Shown here: positions 46,931 to 56,100 of the stretch, piece by piece
Layout of the letters: the number at the start of each line of letters is the position of its first letter
Numbering within the stretch: position 1 is the first letter of the stretch
From: Erythrobacter sp. UBA1916
Lineage (GTDB): Bacteria > Pseudomonadota > Alphaproteobacteria > Sphingomonadales > Sphingomonadaceae
Assembly: GCA_002337385.1 (NCBI GenBank)
Contig: DDFY01000004.1
Span: 220,449 to 284,448, forward strand
Direction of reading: 5' to 3'
DNA: 64,000 nucleotides
Made by a program: the position numbers and the translations under genes
The notes under the pieces: generated by a model
What the model was told of the DNA's origin: nothing
Seen by the model: the letters and a program-made list of their open reading frames with translations, nothing else
The model's database searches: none

Positions 46931-47266
46931 TCAGGATTGAAATTGCGGCAGGCTCACAAGGCCGATGGCGAGTAGGCCGAAGCCAACACCCGTGATCTGG
47001 ATCGGTGAGTAGTGCTCATTGAAAACCAGCATGCTGATCAGCAGCTCGCCGATCAGGATTGCCAGTGAACTGACGACCATGAGCACGCCGTAAGAACCGC
47101 TGCGCAGCAGGATCACCATCAGTGCGGAGGCGCAGCCATAAGCGATGGCGCACCATACAAGCGCCGTACCATCCCGATCTCTGGCGAACAGGGCGAGTTG
47201 ATAGCCCTCGAAGACATAAAGGCCCGCCATCAGGGCAAAGGCCGTGCAGCTATAAAACGGTGTCAT
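46931..47266 (-). CDS. Small four-helix membrane protein, EamA/SMR-like
   Basis: A 111-residue protein with four hydrophobic segments, resembling one half of a DMT-superfamily transporter (TALVWCAIAYGCASALMVILL; SLAILIGELLISMLVFNEH; ITGVGFGLLAIGLVSLP). The short GLY, GEL and NEH elements are typical of EamA-like pumps. It is seven bases downstream of the coupling protein gene on the same strand. Whether it exports anything is unclear; it may be cargo. Confidence 0.65.
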   Translation of the reverse strand: MTPFYSCTAFALMAGLYVFEGYQLALFARDRDGTALVWCAIAYGCASALMVILLRSGSYGVLMVVSSLAILIGELLISMLVFNEHYSPIQITGVGFGLLAIGLVSLPQFQS

Positions 47267-47273
47267 GTTGAAC

Positions 47274-48881
47274 TCACCCTTCGATCCGCGACCAGTATCC
47301 GTCGCGATATTGAGGATAGTCCGCGAACTTGGCGGGTACGGGCTCGGTGATCACGCGCCGCCAAGCATGGCCGAAGCGCGTCTTAACACGCACCCGGTCA
47401 GTCGGCGGGTGATAGGGATTGGGATGAAAACGCCCGGCCATGAAGCGCTGCTCATAGTATGCGTGCCTTTGCGCATGGACGGGACCGGGAAGCCCGTCGG
47501 CAAAGATGATCTGCTCATCCTGCGGCATGTTGAGGATTTCATCGGGTGTACGCAGCAGCCTTTGCTGCTTGCTGCGAAACTCCGCCTCGCGCTTGTGATG
47601 CGCTACATCCAGCCCGGACAGAAACGGATCGCCGCCACCCAGCAGTGATTGCATCGCCTGATGCTTGGCATGGCGCGCGCGCTCTTGCCGCAACTCGTCA
47701 TCGTATTCGAGTGTTTGCGAGCCCAGCATACGCGAAACGGCGGTGGCTGTTTCAATGTCGCGGACGGTGAAATAGCTTCTCACCTGCGCGCTTGAGGTGA
47801 TGATATTCCCGGCATTTGGGCCGATCTCGTCCATCTGGTAAGCCGACTGGAATACCGCCCAGGGGCGAATGCCGATCCCTGCCCCATAGGTGAAAAGCTG
47901 CGTGATGAGCGGAAAGCCGCCAAGCTGCGCGCATTCATCGAGAATCCAGGTCTGGCGCGGTGCATTTGGCTTGCGGGACTTGTAGATCATCCCTGCAACG
48001 AAGATCGCCTTGATCACAGGAGCCCACGCTTGGATGAACTCTGCGGGCGGCATCAGATAAAGCTGGATGGGGTTGGTGCTGTCGCAGAGCTGTTCAAGCG
48101 AAAAGTCGAATGGCGGCGAGACCGATTCCATGAGTACCGGATCGGACAGGCAGGAAAGCGCCTTGAAGATTTCGCCGAGAATGCCGTGATAGCCTGAGCC
48201 AGAGGACTCGTTGCGCAGTGTGGCGATTTCTTCCTCAATGCGGGATGAGATTTCGAAACCCGCCTCGCTCATCTCGAATGCGAAATCGAGCCAGCTCTCT
48301 CCGCCGCCGGGAATCAGGTTTACGACCTTGTACAGCTCAGGCAGCGTGAGCGAGCCATGCATGCGCGCCAGTGTGAGGATAATGGCTTCGAGGAATTCCC
48401 GTGCTCGCCCTTCGAAATAGTCCGCGCTCTTGTTGCGGCTGGGCGGGATCAGGTTGTGGCAAAGGACTTTGACATCCGAGATCAGGCTCGGACTGTCGAT
48501 GCGGATATAATCAACCGGATTGATCCGGTGTTGCGGCAGGCTGTGGAGTTCCGCCGGATTCCAGTAGATGCAGTGTTTGCGGTCAGGTGTCTGGTTCTGG
48601 CTGATCGCGGCCAACTCGCCCTTCATGTCGAGAACCAGCATGGAAGGCGTATGAATGCCGTGACACAGGTTGTAGCCCAACACCGTTGTCAGCTTGCCGC
48701 CGCGTGCCCCCGCCGTCAGCAGCAATCCACCAGCGCCTGAATACCAGATGGGTTTTCGGCCCATAAAGCCGATCAGCAGGGAGTGCGGCTGTTGGGTGAA
48801 CATCCCGGCACGCCGCAAGTCTTCTTCATCACAGAATGCGGCGGAGCCAAAGCGGTTGGCTTCGTTGTCATTGCATAACAT
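47274..48881 (-). CDS. Type IV coupling protein, VirD4/TraG family, lacking an N-terminal membrane domain
   Basis: A 535-residue ATPase expected to pass relaxase-DNA to a helper's type IV channel. Walker B is intact (RQTWILDECAQLGGFP), as are NPVDYIR and the VirD4-type SAQVRSYFTVRDIETA. The Walker A region is degenerate: TAGARGGKLTTVLGYN lacks the canonical GxxxxGK[ST]. No transmembrane helix precedes it, so it is soluble. This variant is typical of alphaproteobacterial elements as I recall. It is followed by the SMR-like gene. Confidence 0.85.
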   Translation of the reverse strand: MLCNDNEANRFGSAAFCDEEDLRRAGMFTQQPHSLLIGFMGRKPIWYSGAGGLLLTAGARGGKLTTVLGYNLCHGIHTPSMLVLDMKGELAAISQNQTPDRKHCIYWNPAELHSLPQHRINPVDYIRIDSPSLISDVKVLCHNLIPPSRNKSADYFEGRAREFLEAIILTLARMHGSLTLPELYKVVNLIPGGGESWLDFAFEMSEAGFEISSRIEEEIATLRNESSGSGYHGILGEIFKALSCLSDPVLMESVSPPFDFSLEQLCDSTNPIQLYLMPPAEFIQAWAPVIKAIFVAGMIYKSRKPNAPRQTWILDECAQLGGFPLITQLFTYGAGIGIRPWAVFQSAYQMDEIGPNAGNIITSSAQVRSYFTVRDIETATAVSRMLGSQTLEYDDELRQERARHAKHQAMQSLLGGGDPFLSGLDVAHHKREAEFRSKQQRLLRTPDEILNMPQDEQIIFADGLPGPVHAQRHAYYEQRFMAGRFHPNPYHPPTDRVRVKTRFGHAWRRVITEPVPAKFADYPQYRDGYWSRIEG

Positions 48882-48962
48882 CGACGAACTCCAGGTAAAG
48901 AAAAGCCGGGCAGCGCAGCGGCGCTGCCCGGCAAGTTCTACGGTGAGAGGAAAGGCTGAAAA

Positions 48963-49082
48963 TCAGCCGAGATTGGCGAGAATTACGATGACGATCACGC
49001 TGATGAGTATTGCACCTGCGACTTGATCCCAATCGACGACCTCGCGATGGAGCTCTCCGACTTTGACACGCTTCATAAACAT
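48963..49082 (-). CDS. Small single-helix membrane protein
   Basis: A 39-residue ORF starting MFMKRVKVGELHREVVDWDQ and ending in one hydrophobic helix (VAGAILISVIVIVILANLG). An excellent ribosome binding site (AAAGGAGGTGAT) lies eight bases upstream. It sits between the coupling protein gene and the 98-residue membrane protein on the same strand. Function unknown; possibly a small partner of the coupling protein, which lacks its own membrane helix. Confidence 0.65.
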   Translation of the reverse strand: MFMKRVKVGELHREVVDWDQVAGAILISVIVIVILANLG

Positions 49083-49114
49083 CTAAATCACCTCCTTTCC
49101 ATTTACTTGATTAT

Positions 49115-49411
49115 TCAAAAAAACCGGGTGGCGATGGCGAGTGCCCCCATCATCAGGGCGGTCGAGACCGACGCGCGGGCGGTGAAGAAGATCAGCGCAC
49201 CGCAGATCGCGAACCAGATCAGGGCGGTGACATCTTCCCAGCCAGTGCCGTAATTCTGCGCGGTGTAGGTCTGCACCCAGCCAACGGTTTTGCCGTACAA
49301 AGGCGGTACGCCCAGAAAGGTGATCACCGCCGCCAGGGTGGTTGCCAGACCGTTGATCGAACGCACGAATACCGACTTTGCGGCTTCTTTGCTTGTGGTT
49401 GCTGACTTCAC
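49115..49411 (-). CDS. Small membrane protein of the mobilization region
   Basis: A 98-residue protein with three hydrophobic stretches (TLAAVITFLGVPPLYG; DVTALIWFAICGALIFFTA; TALMMGALAIATRFF). It belongs to no family I can name. It is the first gene of the minus-strand group leading to the coupling protein. With the 39-residue protein it could give membrane docking for the soluble coupling protein; this is inference from order only. Confidence 0.6.
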   Translation of the reverse strand: MKSATTSKEAAKSVFVRSINGLATTLAAVITFLGVPPLYGKTVGWVQTYTAQNYGTGWEDVTALIWFAICGALIFFTARASVSTALMMGALAIATRFF

Positions 49412-49620
49412 GTCCTCGTCCTTTCCAAACTCCGGCAGACAAGGTTCTCCTGCGTTCAGAGTTGAATTATTTATCTGAACTAAAAAGAATTTTGTCTTTC
49501 TGGTGAACTAACCGTGGCGGTGAGCATCTTCGGGCGCAAGGCTCCCGGAGCCTTGGAACGCTCAAGGAATGAAGTTAGATCAATTTGGAACGATAACGGC
49601 CCTCAAGGAGGCGAATATCG

Positions 49621-50472
49621 ATGGCGGCAGATACAAAAAGCCTAACCTTTCGGACCGGGCGGTTGGAAGACAAGCGTATGTATCGCGACGTGCTCCAACT
49701 CTACTTTGCAGGCTACCCGGCTCCATGGATTGCTTCGACGCTGAAGATGACGCCACAATCGGTCAATCGCACTCTACGCAAGCTGCGTTCGGCTTTGGTT
49801 CGCCAACAGCGCATCGGCGAGTTTTTGGATGACGAAGCCAGGCGGCTGCGCTTTCGGGAATACCCTGTCTATGTCTGGCTTATCAAAACCTCCGCCAACT
49901 CCATCGCCCAACGCGGGGAGAACTATCATCAGGAACTCAGGACCTGTTTCACACAATGCCCGCGTGCGCATAGTCCCGGTGACTTTATCGAGAAGTTCAT
50001 TGATACGCGCATCGACCCGACCACGTTCCCCTACCCGGTCGATCCGCAGGTCAAGGAGACAGTAGCTTTTGCCGAAGTGGACGAAGCTATTGACCGCAAG
50101 GGCTCATGTCGAAGCTGCCCTTTTGGACTTGGCGCACGCAATCTTTCCATGGCGTTTGCTGATTGCCGGGAACTCTACGCCGACATTCAGTTCTATTTCA
50201 GCGTCACCCGCATTCGCAGCGCGTCCGACTTCTATTTTCATTTCATGGCGGCTGCACTGATCAGTATGGTACGCAGGCTCGCGCTCCTACGCCATCCGCA
50301 GGCAGTCGCCAGAGGGTGTGACGACATTCTTGCGGCGCGGCTGACCACGCGCAAACAGATCAAGATCGTCGATCATATCTATCGGTTGATCCAAAGACCC
50401 GCGCCGGATTCAATCGATGAATATGGCAATTTCATTCATTCTCAGGGGTACGCGCCGCCATCATCGCCGTGA
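49621..50472 (+). CDS. Putative DNA-binding protein with N-terminal helix-turn-helix
   Basis: A 283-residue protein of no firmly recognised family. Residues 20-65 look like a helix-turn-helix (YRDVLQLYFAGYPAPWIASTLKMTPQSVNRTLRKLR). A CxxC pair (GSCRSCPFGLG) near 165 could bind zinc. The rest is mixed alpha/beta. It is divergent from the coupling protein group and has GGAGGCG upstream. A regulator of transfer or an initiator protein are both possible. Confidence 0.5.
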   Translation: MAADTKSLTFRTGRLEDKRMYRDVLQLYFAGYPAPWIASTLKMTPQSVNRTLRKLRSALVRQQRIGEFLDDEARRLRFREYPVYVWLIKTSANSIAQRGENYHQELRTCFTQCPRAHSPGDFIEKFIDTRIDPTTFPYPVDPQVKETVAFAEVDEAIDRKGSCRSCPFGLGARNLSMAFADCRELYADIQFYFSVTRIRSASDFYFHFMAAALISMVRRLALLRHPQAVARGCDDILAARLTTRKQIKIVDHIYRLIQRPAPDSIDEYGNFIHSQGYAPPSSP

Positions 50473-50626
50473 GGCTTTCTTCCGAAAATTCTACGATAGG
50501 CCGCATTTTTGCCGCTGCCTTGCGATTTTCCTCGAATTCTCTGGCAAGCTCGTCACGGCTTCTGCCACTTACCGGAGGAGGAGTGGCGAACCCTGATAGA
50601 TGAATGTTCCTCTTATTTCTATCCAT
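50432..50626 (-). CDS. Hypothetical 64-residue protein
   Basis: Short basic/acidic protein: MDRNKRNIHLSGFATPPPVS, then DELAREFEENRKAAAKMRPIVEFSEESL. Its last 40 bases overlap the end of the convergent upstream gene. The C-terminal segment resembles small antitoxin-like or regulatory peptides. It begins just beside the AT-rich stretch at 50.63 kb, where its promoter would lie. No partner toxin is seen. Confidence 0.45.
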   Translation of the reverse strand: MDRNKRNIHLSGFATPPPVSGRSRDELAREFEENRKAAAKMRPIVEFSEESLTAMMAARTPENE

Positions 50627-50887
50627 TATTATATATTAACATAAATATATTTAAAAATTGAACAAATAAATTCCAATGACAACCAGAGGTTTAATTGAAT
50701 TTTAATCAAAGTTTACTATGATATTCATCATGGAAATACGAAGAGAATATCACGATGCTTGTATCTTTTGGGATCGGATGGCGATATCGGTGCGCGGTGT
50801 CATCAACGGGGCTGCATCTGTCACAAGCAAATGCAGCGTTAGCGGGGCTGTAGACCCGCACGGCCTGCCGCACGGAACGGGGGCAAC
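50627..50887. other. AT-rich intergenic stretch with dyad
   Basis: About 260 bases; the first 130 are very AT-rich. A perfect 7-bp inverted repeat GATATTC-N18-GAATATC lies at 50720-50751. It separates the divergent 64-residue and coiled-coil genes. It fits a bidirectional control region or an origin-like sequence; iterons were not seen. Confidence 0.4.
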
Positions 50888-51604
50888 ATGAGTGACAGAC
50901 CCTCGGACAATCGAACCGATTTCATAGATCAACAAAGAGAGCTTTCGTCCGCTGGCGGCAGCAAGGCCCCGCGCTTTTTCGACAACGACGGTCATCCGCG
51001 TTCGCGGCAGGAGAAAGAGCGAAAGCTCCGCGCCAGTGCCCGCGAATTCACACGACTGATGGACCTGATCAATAGCGACCTGGCTTACGCAGCAGCGCGT
51101 CAGGAGTTCGGCACTTTCCTGAGTGATGTCGAACAGGCAACGGAAACAGCCCTTGCCAAGGCGCGCAAGGCCAATGATCAGGCACAAGACGGACTTCAGA
51201 GCATACTGGACAGCGCAAATCGCCTTCCGGATGGGCGTGCCGTATTCCGGGATGCAAACGGCAACGTTTACACAGAGGACGGTGAACAGGTATCAGCCGA
51301 GGATGCTGCCTCTATCGTCTGGAAAGATGCTGCGCCCAGCTACGAGGACTATCAGGCCGCTCGAACAAAGGCCGAAGAAGCGCGTCAGCAGCTTGAGGAT
51401 GTCGAGCGCTATCAGCGGGACGTTCTTGGCCCGGCACGGGATCGCTTCGATGACGAAGACAATCCCATGACGCTGGACGAGTTCGAGCAGCACAAAAAGC
51501 GGATTGAGGAAGAGATGCCTGATATTGTTGCCCAGGAGATGCCCTCACATTCCGCCTCCGTGAAACCGGAGACAATTGGCGCGATTACCAAGCCGTCCCT
51601 TTAA
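50888..51604 (+). CDS. Coiled-coil hypothetical protein of the mobilization module
   Basis: A 238-residue, highly charged soluble protein. It has a central segment FRDANGNVYTEDGEQVSAEDAASIVWKDAAPSYEDY flanked by long coils (RTKAEEARQQLEDVERYQRDVL). I recognise it only as a type seen in mobilizable plasmids of Sphingomonadales. Its stop overlaps the convergent secreted-protein gene by four bases. No enzymatic motif is evident. Confidence 0.55.
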   Translation: MSDRPSDNRTDFIDQQRELSSAGGSKAPRFFDNDGHPRSRQEKERKLRASAREFTRLMDLINSDLAYAAARQEFGTFLSDVEQATETALAKARKANDQAQDGLQSILDSANRLPDGRAVFRDANGNVYTEDGEQVSAEDAASIVWKDAAPSYEDYQAARTKAEEARQQLEDVERYQRDVLGPARDRFDDEDNPMTLDEFEQHKKRIEEEMPDIVAQEMPSHSASVKPETIGAITKPSL

Positions 51605-52059
51605 TCAGCCTGAGAAAAGGTAAAACTCCCACATGCCTCTTCCAATATTGCGATCATCACGCCTGCTGGGTGATGATCGGGGAAGCGACGCAAGGTGTTG
51701 CGGATATAGGTGTTCCGCTGGTTCATTGTGTCGGTGTCTTTCAGATACCAGTCATTGACGCACCGGGCTTTGCCACCAGGATTCTGCGCAGCTACCACTC
51801 CTGCCATCGTGATCGACGCCAAGAAGTATGAGTCCTGATCCTTCTGTGGCCAGTTGAGCACCTGAGCACTGGTAAAACCCGTGGCATACGCAGGTATGCT
51901 GATCGCAGAACTTACCAGGCAAGCCGCGAAAGCGGCAGCCACTCTCAAGCTTGCGCGTTTGCGTTGAGATTTTGACCTTAAACAGTTTTGGCTATTCGGT
52001 TTCTTTTGTTGAGACAGCCTAGTTTTGCGGTAATATGCTGAGCAATGACATCGGGTCAA
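51601..52059 (-). CDS. Secreted protein, possibly Rap1a/Tai-immunity-like
   Basis: Up to 152 residues with an N-terminal export signal (LRVAAAFAACLVSSAISIPAYA). The mature part (about 90 residues) has two Cys and the pattern Q-D-x-Y-x-x-x-x-x-x-G and A-x-L-E-E-A-C near the end, similar to the small helical Rap1a/Tai immunity fold. That link is weak. The true start may be an internal codon nearer the signal. It is convergent with the coiled-coil gene. Confidence 0.5.
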   Translation of the reverse strand: MTRCHCSAYYRKTRLSQQKKPNSQNCLRSKSQRKRASLRVAAAFAACLVSSAISIPAYATGFTSAQVLNWPQKDQDSYFLASITMAGVVAAQNPGGKARCVNDWYLKDTDTMNQRNTYIRNTLRRFPDHHPAGVMIAILEEACGSFTFSQAD

Positions 52060-52167
52060 ACCCGATGCGCAGAACTGCTAAATGGCGGAAATCTCAAGGA
52101 GTGTGGACGGTGGAACAAAATAGCCAATTTTGTTCCACGGCACGCCTGCTCCAAGGGAGGATCGCAC

Positions 52168-52800
52168 ATGGCACACACGGCATCAGACATCGCAGGCATG
52201 TCGCTTTTCACCATCTATGGTGAACGCAAATATATGTCGCAAAATGAGCGCGTCCGCTTTCTCTCAGCGTTGAGCGTGCTGACGGACGAAAGAGACCGGA
52301 CCTTTTGCGAGATGATGTTCTGGACCGGATGCCGCCCGAGCGAGGCACTGGCACTGACAGCCCGCAATATCGATCTTGATGAGCGCACGGTTGTCATTCG
52401 CAGCCTGAAAAAGCGCCGCGAGCTCAAGGGGAAGCACTTTCGCGCTGTACCACTGCCTGGAGCTTTCATTGAACGGTTAGATGACGTGCACGAGCTGCGC
52501 GCGCTGCAATCAGGGTCGGATCGAGGTGTTGAGGCAAGGCTTTGGGACTTTTGCCGGACGACTGGATGGCGGCGGCTACGTACAGTCATGGATACGGCGG
52601 AGATAACGGGCGTTCGCGCATCGGGGCGCGGCTTGCGCCATACATACGGCGTGCACGCGGTCATCACCGATGTGCCGGAAACACGGATTCAGATTTGGCT
52701 CGGGCATGCCAGTCTTAAAACAACGGCGATCTATCTGAACGCGGTCGGACCGGAGGATCGGATCATCGCACGGCGGATGTGGAATGTCGGCGCACTATGA
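52168..52800 (+). CDS. Tyrosine recombinase (phage integrase family)
   Basis: A 210-residue recombinase with the catalytic set: Arg in TGCRPSEALALTARN, a Lys in the beta-hairpin region (SLKKRRE), HxxR-like GLRHTYGVHAV, His in WLGHASLKTT and Tyr in AIYLNAVG. It lacks the N-terminal core-binding domain, so it is a minimal type. The start at 52168 has AAGGGAGG eight bases upstream. It overlaps the 49-residue ORF (ATGA). It could resolve multimers or serve as a second integrase of the element. Confidence 0.85.
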   Translation: MAHTASDIAGMSLFTIYGERKYMSQNERVRFLSALSVLTDERDRTFCEMMFWTGCRPSEALALTARNIDLDERTVVIRSLKKRRELKGKHFRAVPLPGAFIERLDDVHELRALQSGSDRGVEARLWDFCRTTGWRRLRTVMDTAEITGVRASGRGLRHTYGVHAVITDVPETRIQIWLGHASLKTTAIYLNAVGPEDRIIARRMWNVGAL

Positions 52801-52946
52801 CGGACGACGATTCTATCAGCGATGATACGGTTCAAGGGCTGATCGATTTGATGGGCGAGCTTGAGACAGTTGAGGAAATGGCATTTCAGCTACGCAAGCG
52901 CATTGCTGATTTGACGATGGCGGTGACGAGGACGACGCGGCATTGA
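52797..52946 (+). CDS. Small acidic coiled-coil protein
   Basis: A 49-residue ORF starting MTDDDSISDDTVQGLIDLMG and continuing with a helical, heptad-like stretch (VEEMAFQLRKRIADLTMA). It overlaps the recombinase stop by four bases, so it is likely co-translated. Possibly an accessory protein of the recombinase. No homologue known to me. Confidence 0.5.
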   Translation: MTDDDSISDDTVQGLIDLMGELETVEEMAFQLRKRIADLTMAVTRTTRH

Positions 52947-53062
52947 GGGACATTCGATGGTTCGTGTGAGTTCGAAGCGCGAACCAAAAAGGTGATGCAG
53001 TTTCGTGTAATACAAACAGCAATTAGTTCAATAATACGCGAAACACGACACGCGCAAGCTGT

Positions 53063-53136
53063 GCGTTGGCTGCCACCAACGCGCTTGGCTCCGGCGCTCC
53101 GCGCCTTCGGCAAGGGAGGCCCGCTGCGCGCCTCCC
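53063..53136. other. Three tandem hairpins, possible single-strand origin or recombination site
   Basis: GCGTTGG/CCAACGC (6-base loop), GGCGC/GCGCC (3-base loop) and GGGAGGC/GCCTCCC (9-base loop) lie in a row within 75 bases. No gene covers them, and no U-tract follows. They lie just after the tyrosine recombinase gene, so an origin of transfer, single-strand initiation site or recombinase target is possible. Confidence 0.4.
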
Positions 53137-53183
53137 GTTGCATCCCTCCCGGCCTTTGGTTCGTTGGCAAATGGACTGCTTAA

Positions 53184-56100
53184 CTACCACTCGAACCGTT
53201 CGTCGCGTTGGCGATCGTTCTTGGCTTCCCAATCCTTTTGCTTTTCGATGTAGTCCGAGAAGTCGCCGATCATCGCTTGGGCCGCATTGGCAATCTCAGT
53301 ATTGGGGCTTGCGCAGAGTTCTTTCAACAACGGCAATCTGCTTTCCAGAATAGCGGCGAGTGAACCACTCCACCCGTTGGGCCTGAAGCGCTCAACCATA
53401 ATCTCTAGAACTGTTTTTGGGTCTGGGCATTCATTGAGCAGCCTAAGCGCCGGCTCTGTCCAACTCACCGGGCCAGCATAGTCCTCAAGTGGGGGGCGGT
53501 TCTCTTGTTCCTTTTCTGGTCGTTCCCAGATCGGCATGACATGTGCGATAGCCAAGCACCGGTCTTCAGGCGCTTCCCGCACCCATTTGAAGATCGCTGC
53601 CGCACTAAGCCTCGAAGCCGGATTGAGCTTTGCAATCCGCCTGGTCTCGAACAATTCCTCGATCTCACCGCTTTTACTCGCTCTACCGATCAATTCATCG
53701 AGCACCTCTTGCGGAAACTTGTCAGCCAGCACTCCAACCAAACCGCCAAAATCGTGAGCATAAATGCTGTAGTCGACGAGGCCTTTCACTAGAGTCTGGC
53801 AAATCTTGCGTGCGACCTGCGCGTCCTTGCCCTCTTCCAAGCATGCTTGCGCCACCTTTTTGTATCGGTGTCCGTTTTGGTGATCCTCCCGAGAGAACAT
53901 TGCGTTCTCCAACAGATGTTTGCCAGCCTCTTTTTCAGCTTGTTTGAGTGGTATTTTATCGCTGTTCCGCCGATAGATCAGATGCCTCATAATCTCGAAC
54001 GCCACTGGTTCGCCTTCCGAACGTTGCGCGATGGATTTCATGAGCTGGCAGAAACTGTCCGGATCGAAGCATTCCAAAGCTCGTCCGGACGAGAGATGGT
54101 GAAAGGTGCTTATCGGTATCGAGGGCATCTTGGCCGCAGTTATCAAGCGTTCAATCCCCCTATCATCTAAGCCGACGTTGGATTGAAGGTTCACAAACAG
54201 GGGGTGCAACTTTTCGTCAGCCAGCGCGGTGTCGAGCAAATTTTCGACTAAGGGGCGGTTCTGTTCTGCGGCCGCACCAATGAAAACACCGGCAAGGGAA
54301 TATGACGCCTTGCCCAACGTTTCTATGCTTGCTGCACTTACGATTGCCCATGCTGCGGCAATGTCACGGACGTTCTCTCCGACCGCCCGTAGAACTGAAA
54401 CGATCCGATAAGATTCCGCGGTAGCCAACGCAGGCATGTGTCTTGCAAAGAGGTCCAAATCGGCAGCGAGTTCCTTTCCGATGTCTGCCGCAATCCTTGT
54501 CGCCTCGTCTTCTGCCTTGCTGTAGCGCTCATCGTCATTGAGCTCGATTTCGACGACATCGAGAGCCGACCATCCCTTCGGCAAAATGTATGCCCCAATA
54601 CGGTCTTCGAGCGTTTGAGGAGCAAGTCGCCCCTCTAGAACGCGCAGCTGTGCAATCTCTTCTGCCCGTTCTGTTTCCTTGAGTTGACGTATCGCGCCGC
54701 GAGCTGCCACCCAACCTTGCGGCCATCCGCCATCTGAGTAGAGCTCATCCGCAAGAGCGATCAGCTCTGGCGTCATCCCTGTCTTGAAAACGAGCCAAGC
54801 AAATCTTTGTCCGATCAAGTCTCGAGTCTGTTCGCGCAGATGAGGGAGTTTCGCCATGAACGAACATGCGTTGAATGCAGAGCCGAACCAGTCTCTAAAT
54901 TCATCTGGGCTAGCTGGCGAAAGTCCATAGTCGCGTTTGCGCGTCCCAAATTCAAAGCCATAACTCGAAATAAAATGGTCGGTTTGCAGCATGGATTCCA
55001 GAGCCGCCAATGCCAACTTGGCATTCCGTTCATCCCCAGTTTGCGCAAACTCCAGGATGAGTTCAGCACGCTCCGAAGGTGAGGCTTTGGTTCCTGAAAG
55101 ATAGAGCGTGAAGAGCGACGAGAAAACACTGACCCCATCACCAGTGTTATTGCTGGCCGCACCATTTTTCGAAAAGCCAGAAATCAGCCGAGCCGCCGGA
55201 GCGAAAAAATCGGGCTCGTAAGCAAGCGAACGCAGCAATCTGATTAAGCGTTGTTGCTCGTGCTGGTCGCCGTCGAAGAAATTCTCATCACTCTTTGCCG
55301 CTCGTTCAAGGCACGCAAGCGTGGCGGCTGGGTCAACGGGCGCCACATTGTCCAAGACCGTGCGCCCCAGATCATCAAGACTGCCTGCGCTTGCAAGAAT
55401 GCCGCCTTCTCCAAGCCATTCACCCACAATATTCTGGGCTTCCCGACAATCATGGAGGCACCCAAGCCTTCTTGAAAACGACCGCAGCAAGCGATCCGGT
55501 ACTGAATTGCTCGCCAGTGCCGCAAGAATGATCGATTTAGGCAAATCCTGCAGGGCTTGCTTCGCAAGCCGGTGAGCAATGGCGTGTGGCAATAGCGCCC
55601 GCCATTTGGATCGCTGTTGAACAAGCTGCCGACGCGTGAGCTCTGATACATGGGCGTAAAATTCCGAGACGCTTTGCTCGGCCAGGCCAGCTAGGATTGG
55701 AAGTTCCGCATCGTCACCACCAAGTGTTTCAACATCGAACGAGTAAACGAGAGAACAAGCTTGCGCAGCCCGATAGAGCGCCGGATCGTGCTCCTTGTTC
55801 TGGCGGAACAGCCTCGTAAACAGCTCGCCGTCATTCAAATTAGCTAAGGATTCACCATTCCGCGCCGTTTCCGCCAACGCCAAAGCAATTCGGAAATTGC
55901 CTTCCGAGAAGGCCGTGATTGTACCAATCTCGGGGTTCGTTAGGTTGGGGTAGCGCTTTTGTAGAATCTCATCGATGATCTCATTCGAAGCAGGCTCGAG
56001 CTTGAATACATCGGTATTCTCTGGTGTCTCGTCGGCAATATCATATTCGACTGTTATCAAACTTACCGGGGCGCCGCTCTTCTGGAGACGGGCGACGAGT

